Shown: positions 39,898 to 49,623 of the stretch, piece after piece
Numbering within the stretch: the first letter of the stretch is position 1
How the letters are laid out: each line of letters begins with the position of its first letter
Translations under genes and position numbers: made by a program
Origin: DATAXP01 sp036272935
GTDB lineage: Bacteria; Planctomycetota; Planctomycetia; Pirellulales; PNKZ01
Length of the DNA stretch: 55,546 nt
Direction of reading: 5' to 3'
NCBI GenBank assembly: GCA_036272935.1
Contig: DATAXP010000151.1
Coordinates: forward strand, 1-55,546
The notes under the pieces: generated by a model
Told to the model about the DNA's origin: nothing
The model's database searches: none
What the model saw: only the letters and a program-made list of their open reading frames with translations

Positions 39898-42768
39898 ATG
39901 CTCCGCATACCTCGTCCCCTCCCCTGCCCTGCCCTTGGCGCCTGGTTGGTAATTCTGTTGCTCGGGGCGGCGTCCGTCGCTCGGGCCGACGGCGACATCG
40001 CCGCGGCCCGCAAGCTATGGCTGACCGGCAAATACGCCGAGGCGCAGGAAGCCTTTGAGAAGCTGAAGCCCACCGAGCCGGTGGCGGCGGCAATCGGCAT
40101 CGCCCGTTGCCAGGCGAGCACCGGGCACGACGCTGCGGCCGCCAAAACCGTAGGCAGCGCGCTCGAGACGCATCGCGACGACGCCGATCTGCACGCCTTG
40201 GCAGCGCAACTGGCTCTCGATCGTGGCGACAGCGCAACCGCCGATCGCGAAGCCTCGGCTGCATTCGCCGTTCGTGCCGACCACTTGCTCGCGCGCTGGG
40301 TGCAGGCCGAACGACTGCGCCTGTCGGGGAAGCTCGATGAAGCCAAGGCCGCCTACGAGTGGTTCGTCGATTACTACAACGGCCATGACGTGGAGCAGGC
40401 CGACGACTTGGTGATCATCGGACGTGGTGCCGCTCAGTTCGCGCGCTGGGAGCGGCTCAGCGATCAATTCACCTTCCTGATCAACGAGCTGTATCCGGCG
40501 GCAATCGAGGCGGACGCCGACTACTGGCCGGCTCATTACGAAGCGGGACTGCTGTTCCTGGAAAAGTACAACGAGCCCGAGGCAGCCCGCGAGCTCAAAG
40601 CCGCGCTGCGAATCAACGGCTCGGCGGCCGAAGTACACGCGGCGCTGGCCCGGCTGGCGCTGCAGAACTACGAGCTGGACGACGCCCGTCGGCAGGCGAA
40701 ACAAGCCCTAGAGATCAACCCCCGGCAACTCGATGCCCTGCGTGCCCTGGCCGATTCGCATCTGGCGAACTTCGAGACGGCCGAGGCGATCACGCTGCTT
40801 GAGCGTGCGCGGAAGATCGACCCCACTTCGGAAGAAACCCTCGGCCGGCTCGCAGCCGCGTACGCGGTCGTCGACGGCCACGGCGACACCGGTGCCGACA
40901 CGCGGTTCGCAAAGCTGGCCGATGAGGCCATCGCATGCAACCCGCATTGCGGCTCGTTCTACAGCGCCGTGGGGGCGGCATTCGACCTGACGCGTAAGTA
41001 TCCTTCGTCGGCGCGCAACTACCAGGTGGCGATCGAGCGCATGCCGCAACTCGTCGACCCGTACGGAGCGCTGGGCCTGCTGCACATGCGCCTGGGCGAA
41101 GAAACCGAAGCGGCACGGCTGCTGAAGCAATCGTTCGAGATCGATCCGTTCAACGTCCGCGTCAACAACAGTCTGAAAGTGCTCGAAGTGCTCGACGGCT
41201 ACGCCGTGCTTGAGACCGATCATTTTGTGATCAAGTTCGATCGCGGCAAGGATGAGCTGCTGGCCCGCTACGCGGCGCGATATCTCGAAGACGAGGTGTA
41301 CCCGCTGCTCACCAAGAAGTTCGGCTTCGAGCCCAAGGACAAGTCGCTGTTCGAGTTCTTTAACCGCGCGAAGAACACGGGGGGCCACGGCTGGTTCAGC
41401 GCCCGGATGGTGGGGTTGCCGTACATCGGCACCGTCGGCGCGTGCGCGGGGAAGATGGTGGCGATGGCCAGCCCCGAGTCGATGCCGCAGCCATTCAACT
41501 GGGCGCGGGTGCTGAAGCACGAGTTCGTCCACGTGCTCAATTTGCAGCAGAGCAACTTCAACATTCCGCATTGGTTCACCGAGGCGCTGGCCGTCGAGAG
41601 CGAAGGCTATCCGCGTCCGCAGTCGTGGAACGAGATGCTGGCCCGCCGCGTGCCACAGCAGAAAACGTTCAATCTCGACACGATCAACCTCGGCTTCGTC
41701 CGTCCACGCTCCGGAGAAGATTGGCAGATGGCCTACTGCCAGGCGCAACTCTACGCCCAGTACATGCTGCGCACCTACGGCGACGACGCGCTGGCGAAGA
41801 TGCTGGCCTGCTACGCGGACAATCTCGACACGCGCGCGGCACTCAAACGATCGTTCAACGTGGCGCAGGAAGATTTCGAACGCGGCTACACCGCATTTGT
41901 CCACAACACGATCGCCGCAATGTCGATCGAGAAAGAGAAGCCGGCCGACGCGGCCATGTCGTTCGCCGAATTGGTCCGCGCCCACGCCGAGAAACCTGAC
42001 GACCTGGATCTGGCCGCCCGCCTGGCCGAAGAGTACGTGGGGCGCAAATCGTACGCCGAAGCGCGGAAGTTGGCCGAGATGGTGCTCAAGAAGCGAGAGC
42101 ACGATCCACAGGCGACGGTGGTGCTGGCTCGCGTGCGGCTGGTGATCGGCGACGATGCCGAGGCGATGGAACTACTCAAGGGCGTCGTCGATCTGAAAAG
42201 GCCCGATGCGAAATCGATCGCATTGCTGGCCGCGCTCGAGTTGAAGGCCCAGCACTACCAGCGTGCCGCCGAGCTGTACGAGACGGCCGCGCGCACCTGG
42301 CCGGACGATGCGCAGTGGACCAAGTCGCTGGCGCGGCTGTACCTCAAAACCGGCGACAACAAATCGCTGGCGAAGGTGCTTGAGCGGCTGGCCGACGCTG
42401 ATGCCGACGACTTCGTGATCCGCAAGAAGCTGGCGTACATGGCGCTCGATGCCAAGGACTACGCCGGCGCCGCGCGGTGGGCAACCGACGCGCTGCACGT
42501 CAACGTGGTCGACGGCGACGTCCACCGCCTGCTAGGCGAATCGCTGGTCGGTCAGAAGCGGTACCGCGACGCCATCGACGAGTACAAAACTGCCGTCGAG
42601 CTTGATGCGAAGCAGCCGGCATGGCGATGGGCGCTAGCCGATGCCTGCTTGCAAGCGGGAGACACCGCGCAGGCGCGCACCGCGCTCAAGCAGTTGCTCG
42701 AGCTGCACCCGAAATATCCAGGGGCCAGCCTGTTGTTGGAGAGCCTCGACGAGGAAAGTTCGCGATGA
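39898..42768 (+). CDS. Exported TPR protein with central MA-type zinc peptidase domain
   Basis: 956 residues. A signal peptide (AWLVILLLGAASVARAD) is followed by TPR-like helices to about 420. The centre has a gluzincin site, VLKHEFVHVLNLQQ (HExxH near residue 541) with TEALAVESEGYPR as the probable third ligand. More TPRs (RLAEEYVGRKSYAEARKLAEM and similar) run to the end. Domain order TPR-peptidase-TPR suggests degradation or maturation of exported proteins; substrate unknown. The ATG at 39898 is divergent from the kinase, 141 bp apart. Its TGA overlaps the MazG-like ATG. Confidence 0.82.
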   Translation: MLRIPRPLPCPALGAWLVILLLGAASVARADGDIAAARKLWLTGKYAEAQEAFEKLKPTEPVAAAIGIARCQASTGHDAAAAKTVGSALETHRDDADLHALAAQLALDRGDSATADREASAAFAVRADHLLARWVQAERLRLSGKLDEAKAAYEWFVDYYNGHDVEQADDLVIIGRGAAQFARWERLSDQFTFLINELYPAAIEADADYWPAHYEAGLLFLEKYNEPEAARELKAALRINGSAAEVHAALARLALQNYELDDARRQAKQALEINPRQLDALRALADSHLANFETAEAITLLERARKIDPTSEETLGRLAAAYAVVDGHGDTGADTRFAKLADEAIACNPHCGSFYSAVGAAFDLTRKYPSSARNYQVAIERMPQLVDPYGALGLLHMRLGEETEAARLLKQSFEIDPFNVRVNNSLKVLEVLDGYAVLETDHFVIKFDRGKDELLARYAARYLEDEVYPLLTKKFGFEPKDKSLFEFFNRAKNTGGHGWFSARMVGLPYIGTVGACAGKMVAMASPESMPQPFNWARVLKHEFVHVLNLQQSNFNIPHWFTEALAVESEGYPRPQSWNEMLARRVPQQKTFNLDTINLGFVRPRSGEDWQMAYCQAQLYAQYMLRTYGDDALAKMLACYADNLDTRAALKRSFNVAQEDFERGYTAFVHNTIAAMSIEKEKPADAAMSFAELVRAHAEKPDDLDLAARLAEEYVGRKSYAEARKLAEMVLKKREHDPQATVVLARVRLVIGDDAEAMELLKGVVDLKRPDAKSIALLAALELKAQHYQRAAELYETAARTWPDDAQWTKSLARLYLKTGDNKSLAKVLERLADADADDFVIRKKLAYMALDAKDYAGAARWATDALHVNVVDGDVHRLLGESLVGQKRYRDAIDEYKTAVELDAKQPAWRWALADACLQAGDTAQARTALKQLLELHPKYPGASLLLESLDEESSR

Positions 42769-43130
42769 CCGACGCGCAGGCTGCGAATCCGGACGACGCA
42801 AGCCAGGGTCGCAACGAGGCGCCGACGCCGGTGTCGCTGGCCGATTTCCAACGCCTGATCCGCGACATGTACTACGAAAAGGACGTGGCCCGCGGCATCG
42901 ACGGCACCTTCATGTGGTTGATGGAGGAGATCGGCGAACTGGCCTCGGCACTGCGCAGTGGCACGCACGAAGAACGGCTCGGCGAATTCGCCGATGTGCT
43001 GGCCTGGCTGGCAACGATTGCTAACGTTGCCGGGGTCGATTTGACTGAGGCCGTGGCGCGCAAATATGGCTCGGGCTGCCCCGGCTGCGGACAGTTTCTC
43101 TGCACCTGCGCCGACGCGGAGAAACCATGA
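42765..43130 (+). CDS. MazG-like nucleotide pyrophosphohydrolase
   Basis: 121 residues. The all-alpha NTP-pyrophosphatase motif is split as usual: MEEIGELASAL (ExxE) and GEFADVLAWLATIANVAG (ExxD), metal ligands on paired helices. The C-terminal CPGCGQFLCTC adds a small Cys cluster that could bind zinc. Such proteins hydrolyse (d)NTPs to monophosphates. ATGA overlaps on both sides couple it to the TPR peptidase and the large membrane protein. Confidence 0.85.
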   Translation: MTDAQAANPDDASQGRNEAPTPVSLADFQRLIRDMYYEKDVARGIDGTFMWLMEEIGELASALRSGTHEERLGEFADVLAWLATIANVAGVDLTEAVARKYGSGCPGCGQFLCTCADAEKP

Positions 43131-45361
43131 GCGGAAAGGCGGAAGGCAGAAGGCAGAAGGCAGAAGTAGCGGCATCAGGCGCTCCATGTACTTCTGACTT
43201 CTGCATTCTGCCTTCTGCATTGTTGCTGCTGCTCGTCGCGACGAGCAATAGCTTCGCCGCAGAATTCACTCCCCCTCCCCTGCCCTCGGTCACCGCGGTC
43301 CATCTCGGGTTCGGCGAAAAATACAAGCTCGGCTGCTGGACGCCCCTGGTGGTGAATCTGCGAGGCGCGACCGTTGCCGTGCGCGGCACGATCAGCGTGA
43401 CGGTCCCCGACGGCGATGGCGTCGGCGTGCGCTTCCGCAGCGAGCCGGTCGACGTACCGATCGGACTCGACGCACAGGCGGCGTTCTACGTGAACATCGG
43501 CCGACACATCGACCAGTTGCAAGTCGACTTCGAGCACGACCGCATTCTGTCCGGCGAACCGCGAGCGCTCAGCAGCGTGCCGATTGCCGATCCGCTGGAG
43601 CTCGGCACCAAGTTATTCGTGAACGTCGGTCCGCTCGTGGCGTCGGCCGAGGCACTGGCGACGCGTGGCGCGGTGCTGGTGGGAGTCGAACGGCTCGATC
43701 AACTCCCGGATCGTTGGATCGGTTACGAAGGGGTCGACGGGCTGATCGTGACCGCAACCGGGGCCGAATTGCTTGGCCGGCTGGCTAACGACACCGGACA
43801 TTTTTTGGCGATCGAAGATTGGATCGCTGCCGGCGGAATGCTGGCGTTCGTCGGTGGGCCCGGCGTGCCAAACCTGCTGGCCGAACACTCCGCGCTCGGC
43901 CAACTGATTCCCGGCACGGTGTCGAAGACCGTCGTCTTGTCGCGCGGCGACGCGCTCGAGGCTTACAGCGGCAGCAGTCAACGATTGGCGCTGCCGGCGA
44001 CGCGATCGAACGATTCGCGGCAATCAATTCCACGGCTCGTTGACGTGCACGGAGTCGTCGAGGCGACTGAAGGGAACGTTCCGCTGGTCGTGCGCGCGCC
44101 GCGTGGATTGGGACAATTGGTGTTTGTCGCCGTGCCGCTCGATGCGGCGCCGTGGGCTGACTGGGCCGGACGCGACGCGCTCGTGGCCCGGGTGCTAAGC
44201 ATTGCCGATCTCGGCAGCGCGGCGACCCCCGAGCCCAATGCTCGTGCGGCACTGTACGGCGTCAGCGACCTGGCGGGGCAGTTATATGCGGCGCTCGATC
44301 AGTTCCGTGGTGTGCGCGTCGTGTCGTTCTGGATCGTAACAGGCTTGGCCATGGTTTATCTGGCGCTGATCGGACCGGTCGATTTTCTCTTCGCTCAGCG
44401 CGTGCTCCGCCGGCTCGAAGCGACCTGGATCACGCTGCCGGCGCTGGTGGCTGCGACGGTCGTGGCGGTGGGCGTGCTAGGCATCGCGGAAAAAGGTATC
44501 GGCGATCGCATCAACCAGCTCGACCTGATCGATATCGACACTGAGAATGGCACGCTGCGCGGCACGAGCTGGTTGTCGCTGTTCTCGACCCGCGCCCAGC
44601 GACTCGATGTCGGAATCCAGCGCGACCGCGGCGAAACGACCGACGAGGCGAGCGATCAATCGATCATCTCGTTCACTCCCCCGGGAAACGGCTGGGGCGG
44701 AATGCACTCGGCCGCCGTCGAACCGCAGGGTTTCGAGGAACCCTACGCTGTGTCGATGCTGCTCGACCGGTTGCGCGCGGTGCCCATCGAACCCTGGAGT
44801 ACGAAGAGCTTCTGCGCTCGCTGGACAGCACATGTCGGCGAGACGGTCGAGGCAGAGCTGCACGCTGCGGTCGAGGACTCGGTGCGCGGGCGCATTACGA
44901 ATCGCCTGAAGGTACCGTTGAAAGACTGCTTGCTGCTGGCCGGACGGTACGGCTACATGCTCGGCGATCTACCCACGGGCGCCCAGACCGAGATCGCTAC
45001 GGAACGCCGGCGCGATCTGGAAGTGGTGCTCAAGCAGTTTGCGGTGGTCAAAAGCGAAAAGAACAACAGCTATTTGCAAGCGCCGATCCCATACGATCCG
45101 GCGAATCTCGACGTGCCGACGATCCTGCGCACGATGATGTTTTACCAGGCGCTAGGAGGCCACAATTATGCGCAGGTTGCCGACGCGCAGCAGTCGTTCG
45201 TCGACTTAAGCGCGTTGCTGTCGCTTGGGCGCGCGGTGTTATTGGCCGAGGTCGAACCGGCAAGCGGGCTGGCCGTCGAGTGGCAGGACCAATCGCGACC
45301 GCTGAGCAACGGCGACGGGCGGCGTTGGCAATTCTGTCGTATCGTGTTCGAAGTGAAGTGA
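43127..45361 (+). CDS. Large membrane protein with repeat-derived N-terminus
   Basis: 744 residues. The first 30 codons (KAEGRRQKAEV and TSDFCILPSA) are the GGCAGAAG word-repeat; they lead into a signal sequence (LLLLLVATSNSFAA). A periplasmic beta-rich region follows, then a region (LIVTATGAELLGRLA, GGMLAFVGGPG) like the glutamine-amidotransferase-fold segments of GldG-type ABC auxiliaries. Two membrane spans at about 395-450 (VTGLAMVYLALIGPVDFLF; LVAATVVAVGVLGIA) precede a soluble tail. The ABC ATPase begins 22 bp later, supporting a transport role. Confidence 0.6.
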   Translation: MSGKAEGRRQKAEVAASGAPCTSDFCILPSALLLLLVATSNSFAAEFTPPPLPSVTAVHLGFGEKYKLGCWTPLVVNLRGATVAVRGTISVTVPDGDGVGVRFRSEPVDVPIGLDAQAAFYVNIGRHIDQLQVDFEHDRILSGEPRALSSVPIADPLELGTKLFVNVGPLVASAEALATRGAVLVGVERLDQLPDRWIGYEGVDGLIVTATGAELLGRLANDTGHFLAIEDWIAAGGMLAFVGGPGVPNLLAEHSALGQLIPGTVSKTVVLSRGDALEAYSGSSQRLALPATRSNDSRQSIPRLVDVHGVVEATEGNVPLVVRAPRGLGQLVFVAVPLDAAPWADWAGRDALVARVLSIADLGSAATPEPNARAALYGVSDLAGQLYAALDQFRGVRVVSFWIVTGLAMVYLALIGPVDFLFAQRVLRRLEATWITLPALVAATVVAVGVLGIAEKGIGDRINQLDLIDIDTENGTLRGTSWLSLFSTRAQRLDVGIQRDRGETTDEASDQSIISFTPPGNGWGGMHSAAVEPQGFEEPYAVSMLLDRLRAVPIEPWSTKSFCARWTAHVGETVEAELHAAVEDSVRGRITNRLKVPLKDCLLLAGRYGYMLGDLPTGAQTEIATERRRDLEVVLKQFAVVKSEKNNSYLQAPIPYDPANLDVPTILRTMMFYQALGGHNYAQVADAQQSFVDLSALLSLGRAVLLAEVEPASGLAVEWQDQSRPLSNGDGRRWQFCRIVFEVK
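43138..43222. repeat. GGCAGAAG word-repeat palindrome at a gene start
   Basis: GGAAGGCAGAAGGCAGAAGG plus CAGAAG on the left is answered by CTTCTGACTTCTGCATTCTG and CCTTCTGCATT on the right. It lies fully inside the first codons of the 744-residue membrane protein. Confidence 0.9.
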
Positions 45362-45383
45362 CGTACCGAGCGAGAGTCGAACG

Positions 45384-46313
<930 letters not shown>

Positions 46314-46369
46314 ATGCCAGTCGCGGCGCGCCAAGCGATGCCCGACGCGCCGCGGCCAGGTCAACGCGA

Positions 46370-46798
46370 TTACGGCTTCACTCGCACCCAGACATGGGTC
46401 CACTGGCCGCTGTCGGCCACGGTCTGGAACGAAGTCGGCCGCGGTTTGCCAGGCATGGCAAACGCGACACGAAACTCATCGCCGTTGACTTCATAAATCC
46501 CCAGGCAGGTGCGTCCCTGGTTCGGACCATTATCGTCGGTGACGTCGATGGTCTTGGGCTCGCTGGTCGGATCGAGCCGTTCGATCCCCCTCACCGTGCC
46601 ACGGTCGGCGAGCGTCACCGTGTAGCGATCGCCGTCGATGGTCAGCTTGGCACCATGCAACTCATCGGCCGCGAGCGCCTTGCCGTCGACTTCGCCGGCG
46701 ACAAGCATCCAGGTTCCCTGCAGCTCCTCGACGCCCTGCGACTTCTCGGTGCCGACCGCCAACGTAATTCCCAAAGCCAACAACAGACCGAATTTCAT
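46370..46798 (-). CDS. TIGR03067 domain protein, exported
   Basis: 142 residues. A short signal sequence (FGLLLALGITLAVG) precedes ELQGTWMLVAGEVDGKAL, LTIDGDRYTVTL, RGIERLDPTSEPKTIDV and CLGIYEVNGDEFRVAFA, the lipocalin-like TIGR03067 pattern that is strongly expanded in planctomycetes. Function unknown. It converges on the ABC gene, stops 56 bp apart. Confidence 0.87.
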   Translation of the reverse strand: MKFGLLLALGITLAVGTEKSQGVEELQGTWMLVAGEVDGKALAADELHGAKLTIDGDRYTVTLADRGTVRGIERLDPTSEPKTIDVTDDNGPNQGRTCLGIYEVNGDEFRVAFAMPGKPRPTSFQTVADSGQWTHVWVRVKP

Positions 46799-47059
46799 AA
46801 ATCGTCTCCTAAGCAGGATCTACCAAAGGTCATTCACTTGCAGGCGCTCCGTGCGGTCCCGGACACAGCCGGCACGGCCGCCAAGTAAGCGTAGCTTTGA
46901 GAGACGGCCCGGTCGGACGGGGCAGCCGATAATTACGATTAAGCCAGTTGCAGGCTTCTGGCACGGCGGCTGCACAAAAAGTCGCCTGCATCATAACTGC
47001 GCCGTCCGTCGCATCGCGCGATTGTTTACGAGTGTTTTAGCGAAAGAAGGAGAGAAGCT

Positions 47060-47449
47060 ATGCGCCGGTTATCTTTGATTGTCGCGGTTGCGGCGGTGTT
47101 GTCCTCGACGATAGTTGCGGGCGACTTGCTCGCGGCACAATCGCAGGGTCAATCTCAACCGCAGGTCAGCGCGGACGGACGCTATAGGTGGCACAATGGC
47201 GGCTGGTGGTACTACACGCCGCAGGGGAAGTGGATGTATCACGACGGAGCAAAATGGAACGCCTACCGTCCCACGGTAGGAAGCAATTACGGCGGCGTGA
47301 ACCGGTTCCGTCGGTTCTCGCGCGGTCGGTCGTACTATAGCGCTGGTCCGGGCCTTGCGCCAATGACTGGCCTAAACGATAGCTTCAGCCAGCCTGTCGA
47401 GCCATTTAAGAAGGCCGACTCGAAGCCGATGGAGACGAACGATTATTGA
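47060..47449 (+). CDS. Small exported Trp/Tyr-rich protein
   Basis: 129 residues. AAGGAG about 10 nt upstream supports the ATG. Signal peptide: LIVAVAAVLSSTIVAGDLLAA. The mature part starts with a compact aromatic block (RYRWHNGGWWYYTPQGKW, then YHDGAKW), followed by a basic NRFRRFSRGRSYY segment. Such blocks occur in other small planctomycete secreted proteins; I know of no function. The 260 bp upstream hold no other feature. Confidence 0.75.
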   Translation: MRRLSLIVAVAAVLSSTIVAGDLLAAQSQGQSQPQVSADGRYRWHNGGWWYYTPQGKWMYHDGAKWNAYRPTVGSNYGGVNRFRRFSRGRSYYSAGPGLAPMTGLNDSFSQPVEPFKKADSKPMETNDY

Positions 47450-47502
47450 GACGCCCGCTTGGCGTCGGGCGGTTCAGCCGCGCTCTCGTGGCGAGCGAAA
47501 AA

Positions 47503-48300
47503 CTAGTACCGCGCTAGTTCCTTCGTGGCCGCTTCAGGCTGGATCGCGCGGAGCACTTCCTGAGCTTTCTGCGTCATGAAGCGCAGTTCGCTGCCGATGG
47601 CGATGAACTGCATGCCCTGCTCGGCGCGGGCCAGGGCGGCTTTGGAATCCATCGTGTGCATGCCGGTCGGCGTGCCCGTCTTGCGGCCGGCATCGACGAC
47701 GCGCTGCAGCATTGCTTCGAACTCGTCATCGGTCGCCAGCCGGCCGTCGGGAGTGGTCATGTTGGCCCGCAGATCGACCGGGCCGACGAAGATCGCGTCG
47801 ACTCCCGGCAGCGCGTAGATTTTCTCGGCGTTGTCGGCGCCCGTGGGGCTCTCCGTCTGTAGCACCACCAGGATTTCGTCGTTCGCCTTGCGATAATACT
47901 CGACGGCTGAGGTGTCGAAATTCATGGCGTGCATGCCGCCGCCGAGGCTGCGGTTCCCCTCGGGAGGATACTTTGCCGCGCGGATGGCGGTGCGGGCTTG
48001 TTCGACGGTGTCGACCATCGGCACGACGATACCCCACGCTCCAGCATCCAGCACGCGCTTGATGTAGTGATGCGAACCCTCGGGAACGCGCGCCAAGGGC
48101 ACACAGCCAGCGTCGGCAATGCAGCCGAAAATCATCGCGGCCTGCGACCAGTCGATCGCCGAGTGTTCGATATCGAGCGTCAGCCAGTCGAACCCGGCGC
48201 GGGCCAGTACGCGCGTGGCGTACAGATCACCCAACGACAGCCAGGTGCCAAACGACGGTTGACCGCTTTGAAGCTTTTGCTTGACAGGATTGATGCGCAT
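47503..48300 (-). CDS. HpcH/HpaI-family aldolase (2-dehydro-3-deoxyglucarate-type)
   Basis: 265 residues from ATG 48300. FGTWLSLGDLYATRVLARAG, then WLTLDIEHSAIDW with the metal Glu, RVPEGSHHYIKRVLDAGAWG, VLQTESPTGADNAE and FVGPVDLRANM are class II aldolase blocks. The family cleaves 2-keto-3-deoxy acids to pyruvate plus an aldehyde. Exact substrate unknown. The upstream frame (residues LVTAYRLLPFAYFF) is a word-repeat and not protein. Divergent from the Rieske gene. Confidence 0.87.
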   Translation of the reverse strand: MRINPVKQKLQSGQPSFGTWLSLGDLYATRVLARAGFDWLTLDIEHSAIDWSQAAMIFGCIADAGCVPLARVPEGSHHYIKRVLDAGAWGIVVPMVDTVEQARTAIRAAKYPPEGNRSLGGGMHAMNFDTSAVEYYRKANDEILVVLQTESPTGADNAEKIYALPGVDAIFVGPVDLRANMTTPDGRLATDDEFEAMLQRVVDAGRKTGTPTGMHTMDSKAALARAEQGMQFIAIGSELRFMTQKAQEVLRAIQPEAATKELARY

Positions 48301-48307
48301 GGTGGGG

Positions 48308-48352
48308 AGAAAGAAATAGGCAAAGGGCAGTAGGCGGTAGGCAGTGACGAGA
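48308..48352. repeat. GGCAGTAGGCGGTAGGCAG word-repeat
   Basis: The words GGCAAAGGGCAGTAGGCGGT and AGGCAGTG follow each other directly upstream of the HpcH-type aldolase. On the gene strand they read CTGCCTACCGCCTACTGCCC. One arm only is seen here. Confidence 0.65.
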
Positions 48353-48437
48353 CAGCCTGCAATTCTCGCCCGCTGGAAGCGCTGCCGCAATCCCCTCCCC
48401 TGCCCTTCGCAACTTCGCCTCGTACAATGGGAGGCTT

Positions 48438-48758
48438 ATGTCTGAATTCGTCACGGTGGCTAAAGTCGGAGCGATTCCCGAAGGGCGCGGCGCCACGTTC
48501 GCCGTCGGCGAGCGCCTGGTGGCCGTTTTCTTAAGTGGCGGCCAGTATCATGCAATCGACGACTTGTGTCCGCACATGGGTGCCTCACTGGGCGACGGTG
48601 AAGTCCACAACGGCTCGGTGGTCTGTCCGTGGCACGCCTGGCGGTTCCGCATCACCGACGGCGCGTGGACCGACAACCCGAAGCTGAAAATCGCCTGCTA
48701 CGAAGTGCGCGTCGAAGGTGACGAAATCCAGGTGCGATTGCCGGAGCAGGCAAGTTAA
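48438..48758 (+). CDS. Rieske [2Fe-2S] protein (NirD-like ferredoxin)
   Basis: 106 residues, single domain. The cluster ligands are Cys44 and His46 (LCPHMGASLGDG) and Cys63 and His66 (VVCPWHAWRF). Small soluble Rieske proteins carry electrons to oxygenases or reductases; none is adjacent. The TAA stop lies inside a palindromic repeat. The leader includes a CTCCCCTGCCCT motif at 48395. Confidence 0.92.
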   Translation: MSEFVTVAKVGAIPEGRGATFAVGERLVAVFLSGGQYHAIDDLCPHMGASLGDGEVHNGSVVCPWHAWRFRITDGAWTDNPKLKIACYEVRVEGDEIQVRLPEQAS

Positions 48759-48800
48759 CCGCGCCGCTTGCGAAGCGCGGGGCAAGCCCCGCGGCGAACC
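48753..48800. repeat. GTTAACCGCG palindrome, variant copy
   Basis: CCGCTTGCGAAGCGCGG and GGGGCAAGCCCCG form two hairpins inside GTTAACCGCG / CGCGGCGAACC. It resembles the GTTTAGCC family with diverged ends. It overlaps the Rieske stop and ends before the MBL-hydrolase stop. Confidence 0.65.
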
Positions 48801-49486
48801 TACAGGCTCAGCATCTCTCCCGGCTTCAACACCGAGGGCACCGCGCCGGTTTCGCTGGTGACGCGATGCGCCCAGGCATGCGCGTCCTGCTCGATCGGCG
48901 GCCAGGTGTTGAAGTGCGACGGCACGACCTGCTTCGGCACGAGCAGCTTCACGGCCTCGAGCGCGTCGTCGGGGCCCATCGTGAACAAATCGCCGATCGG
49001 CAACACCGCCAGGTCAAGCCCTGCCGAGCCGATCAGCTTCATGTCGTAGAACAGCGCGGTATCGCAGGCGAAGTAGATGCTTTCGCCGGTCGTGAGCGAG
49101 AGCAAAAAGCCGCTGGGGTTGCCTCCCGGCGTGCCATCGGGCAGCACCGAGCTGTGGTGGGCCAGCGTGAGCTTCACGCGGCCGAAGTCGTGGTTCGAGC
49201 CGCCACCCAGGTTGTGCCCCAGCGTTTTCTTCACGCCCTGCTTTTCGAGCCAGGTGCAGATTTCGTAGTTCGAGATCACCAGCGCCCCGGTGCGCTTGGC
49301 GATCTTCACGCAGTCGGCGATGTGATCGGCGTGCCCATGCGAAACGAGAATGAAATCGGCCGCCACCTTGTCGCTCTTGATCGGCGCGGTCGGCGAGTCG
49401 TCGAGGAACGGATCGATCAGGATCGTGTGCTGCGGGGTCTTGAGTTGCCAGGTGGCGTGTCCCAGCCAAGTGAGTTCGGTAGGCAT
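48800..49486 (-). CDS. UPF0173-type metallo-beta-lactamase-fold hydrolase
   Basis: 228 residues from ATG 49486. LTWLGHATWQLKT, LIDPFLDDSPT and VSHGHADHIADCV (HxHxDH) form the metal site; further ligands are LAHHSS and CDTALFYDM, and VPSHFNTWP near the C-terminus. The YtkL/UPF0173 group hydrolyses unknown metabolites. AAGGAA lies just upstream. Divergent from apgM. Confidence 0.88.
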   Translation of the reverse strand: MPTELTWLGHATWQLKTPQHTILIDPFLDDSPTAPIKSDKVAADFILVSHGHADHIADCVKIAKRTGALVISNYEICTWLEKQGVKKTLGHNLGGGSNHDFGRVKLTLAHHSSVLPDGTPGGNPSGFLLSLTTGESIYFACDTALFYDMKLIGSAGLDLAVLPIGDLFTMGPDDALEAVKLLVPKQVVPSHFNTWPPIEQDAHAWAHRVTSETGAVPSVLKPGEMLSL

Positions 49487-49579
49487 GGCGGTGGTTCCTT
49501 CAGTCGAATGCATCGATCGCTGCAACATAGCCGAGCAGATTCCCTGCCGGCAACAAACCGGTTAGATTTGTGGCAATCT

Positions 49580-49622
49580 TGCCCCGGTCCCGAATCCCGA
49601 CCCCTGAATCCCGACTCCCGCT
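49580..49622. repeat. CGAATCCCGACTCCCG word-repeat
   Basis: GGTCCCGAATCCCGACC is followed by CCTGAATCCCGACTCCCG, right before the apgM ATG. The same words occur in the kinase linkers near 36,420-36,450 and 38,375-38,400, where they are coding. Confidence 0.75.
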
Positions 49623-49623
49623 T

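Noticed and set aside
40708..42102. A 464-codon minus-strand frame
   Set aside because: Antisense shadow of the TPR peptidase gene.
46314..46888. Frame after the ABC ATPase as a complete gene
   Set aside because: After about 18 codons it is only antisense to the TIGR03067 gene and shows no membrane segments.
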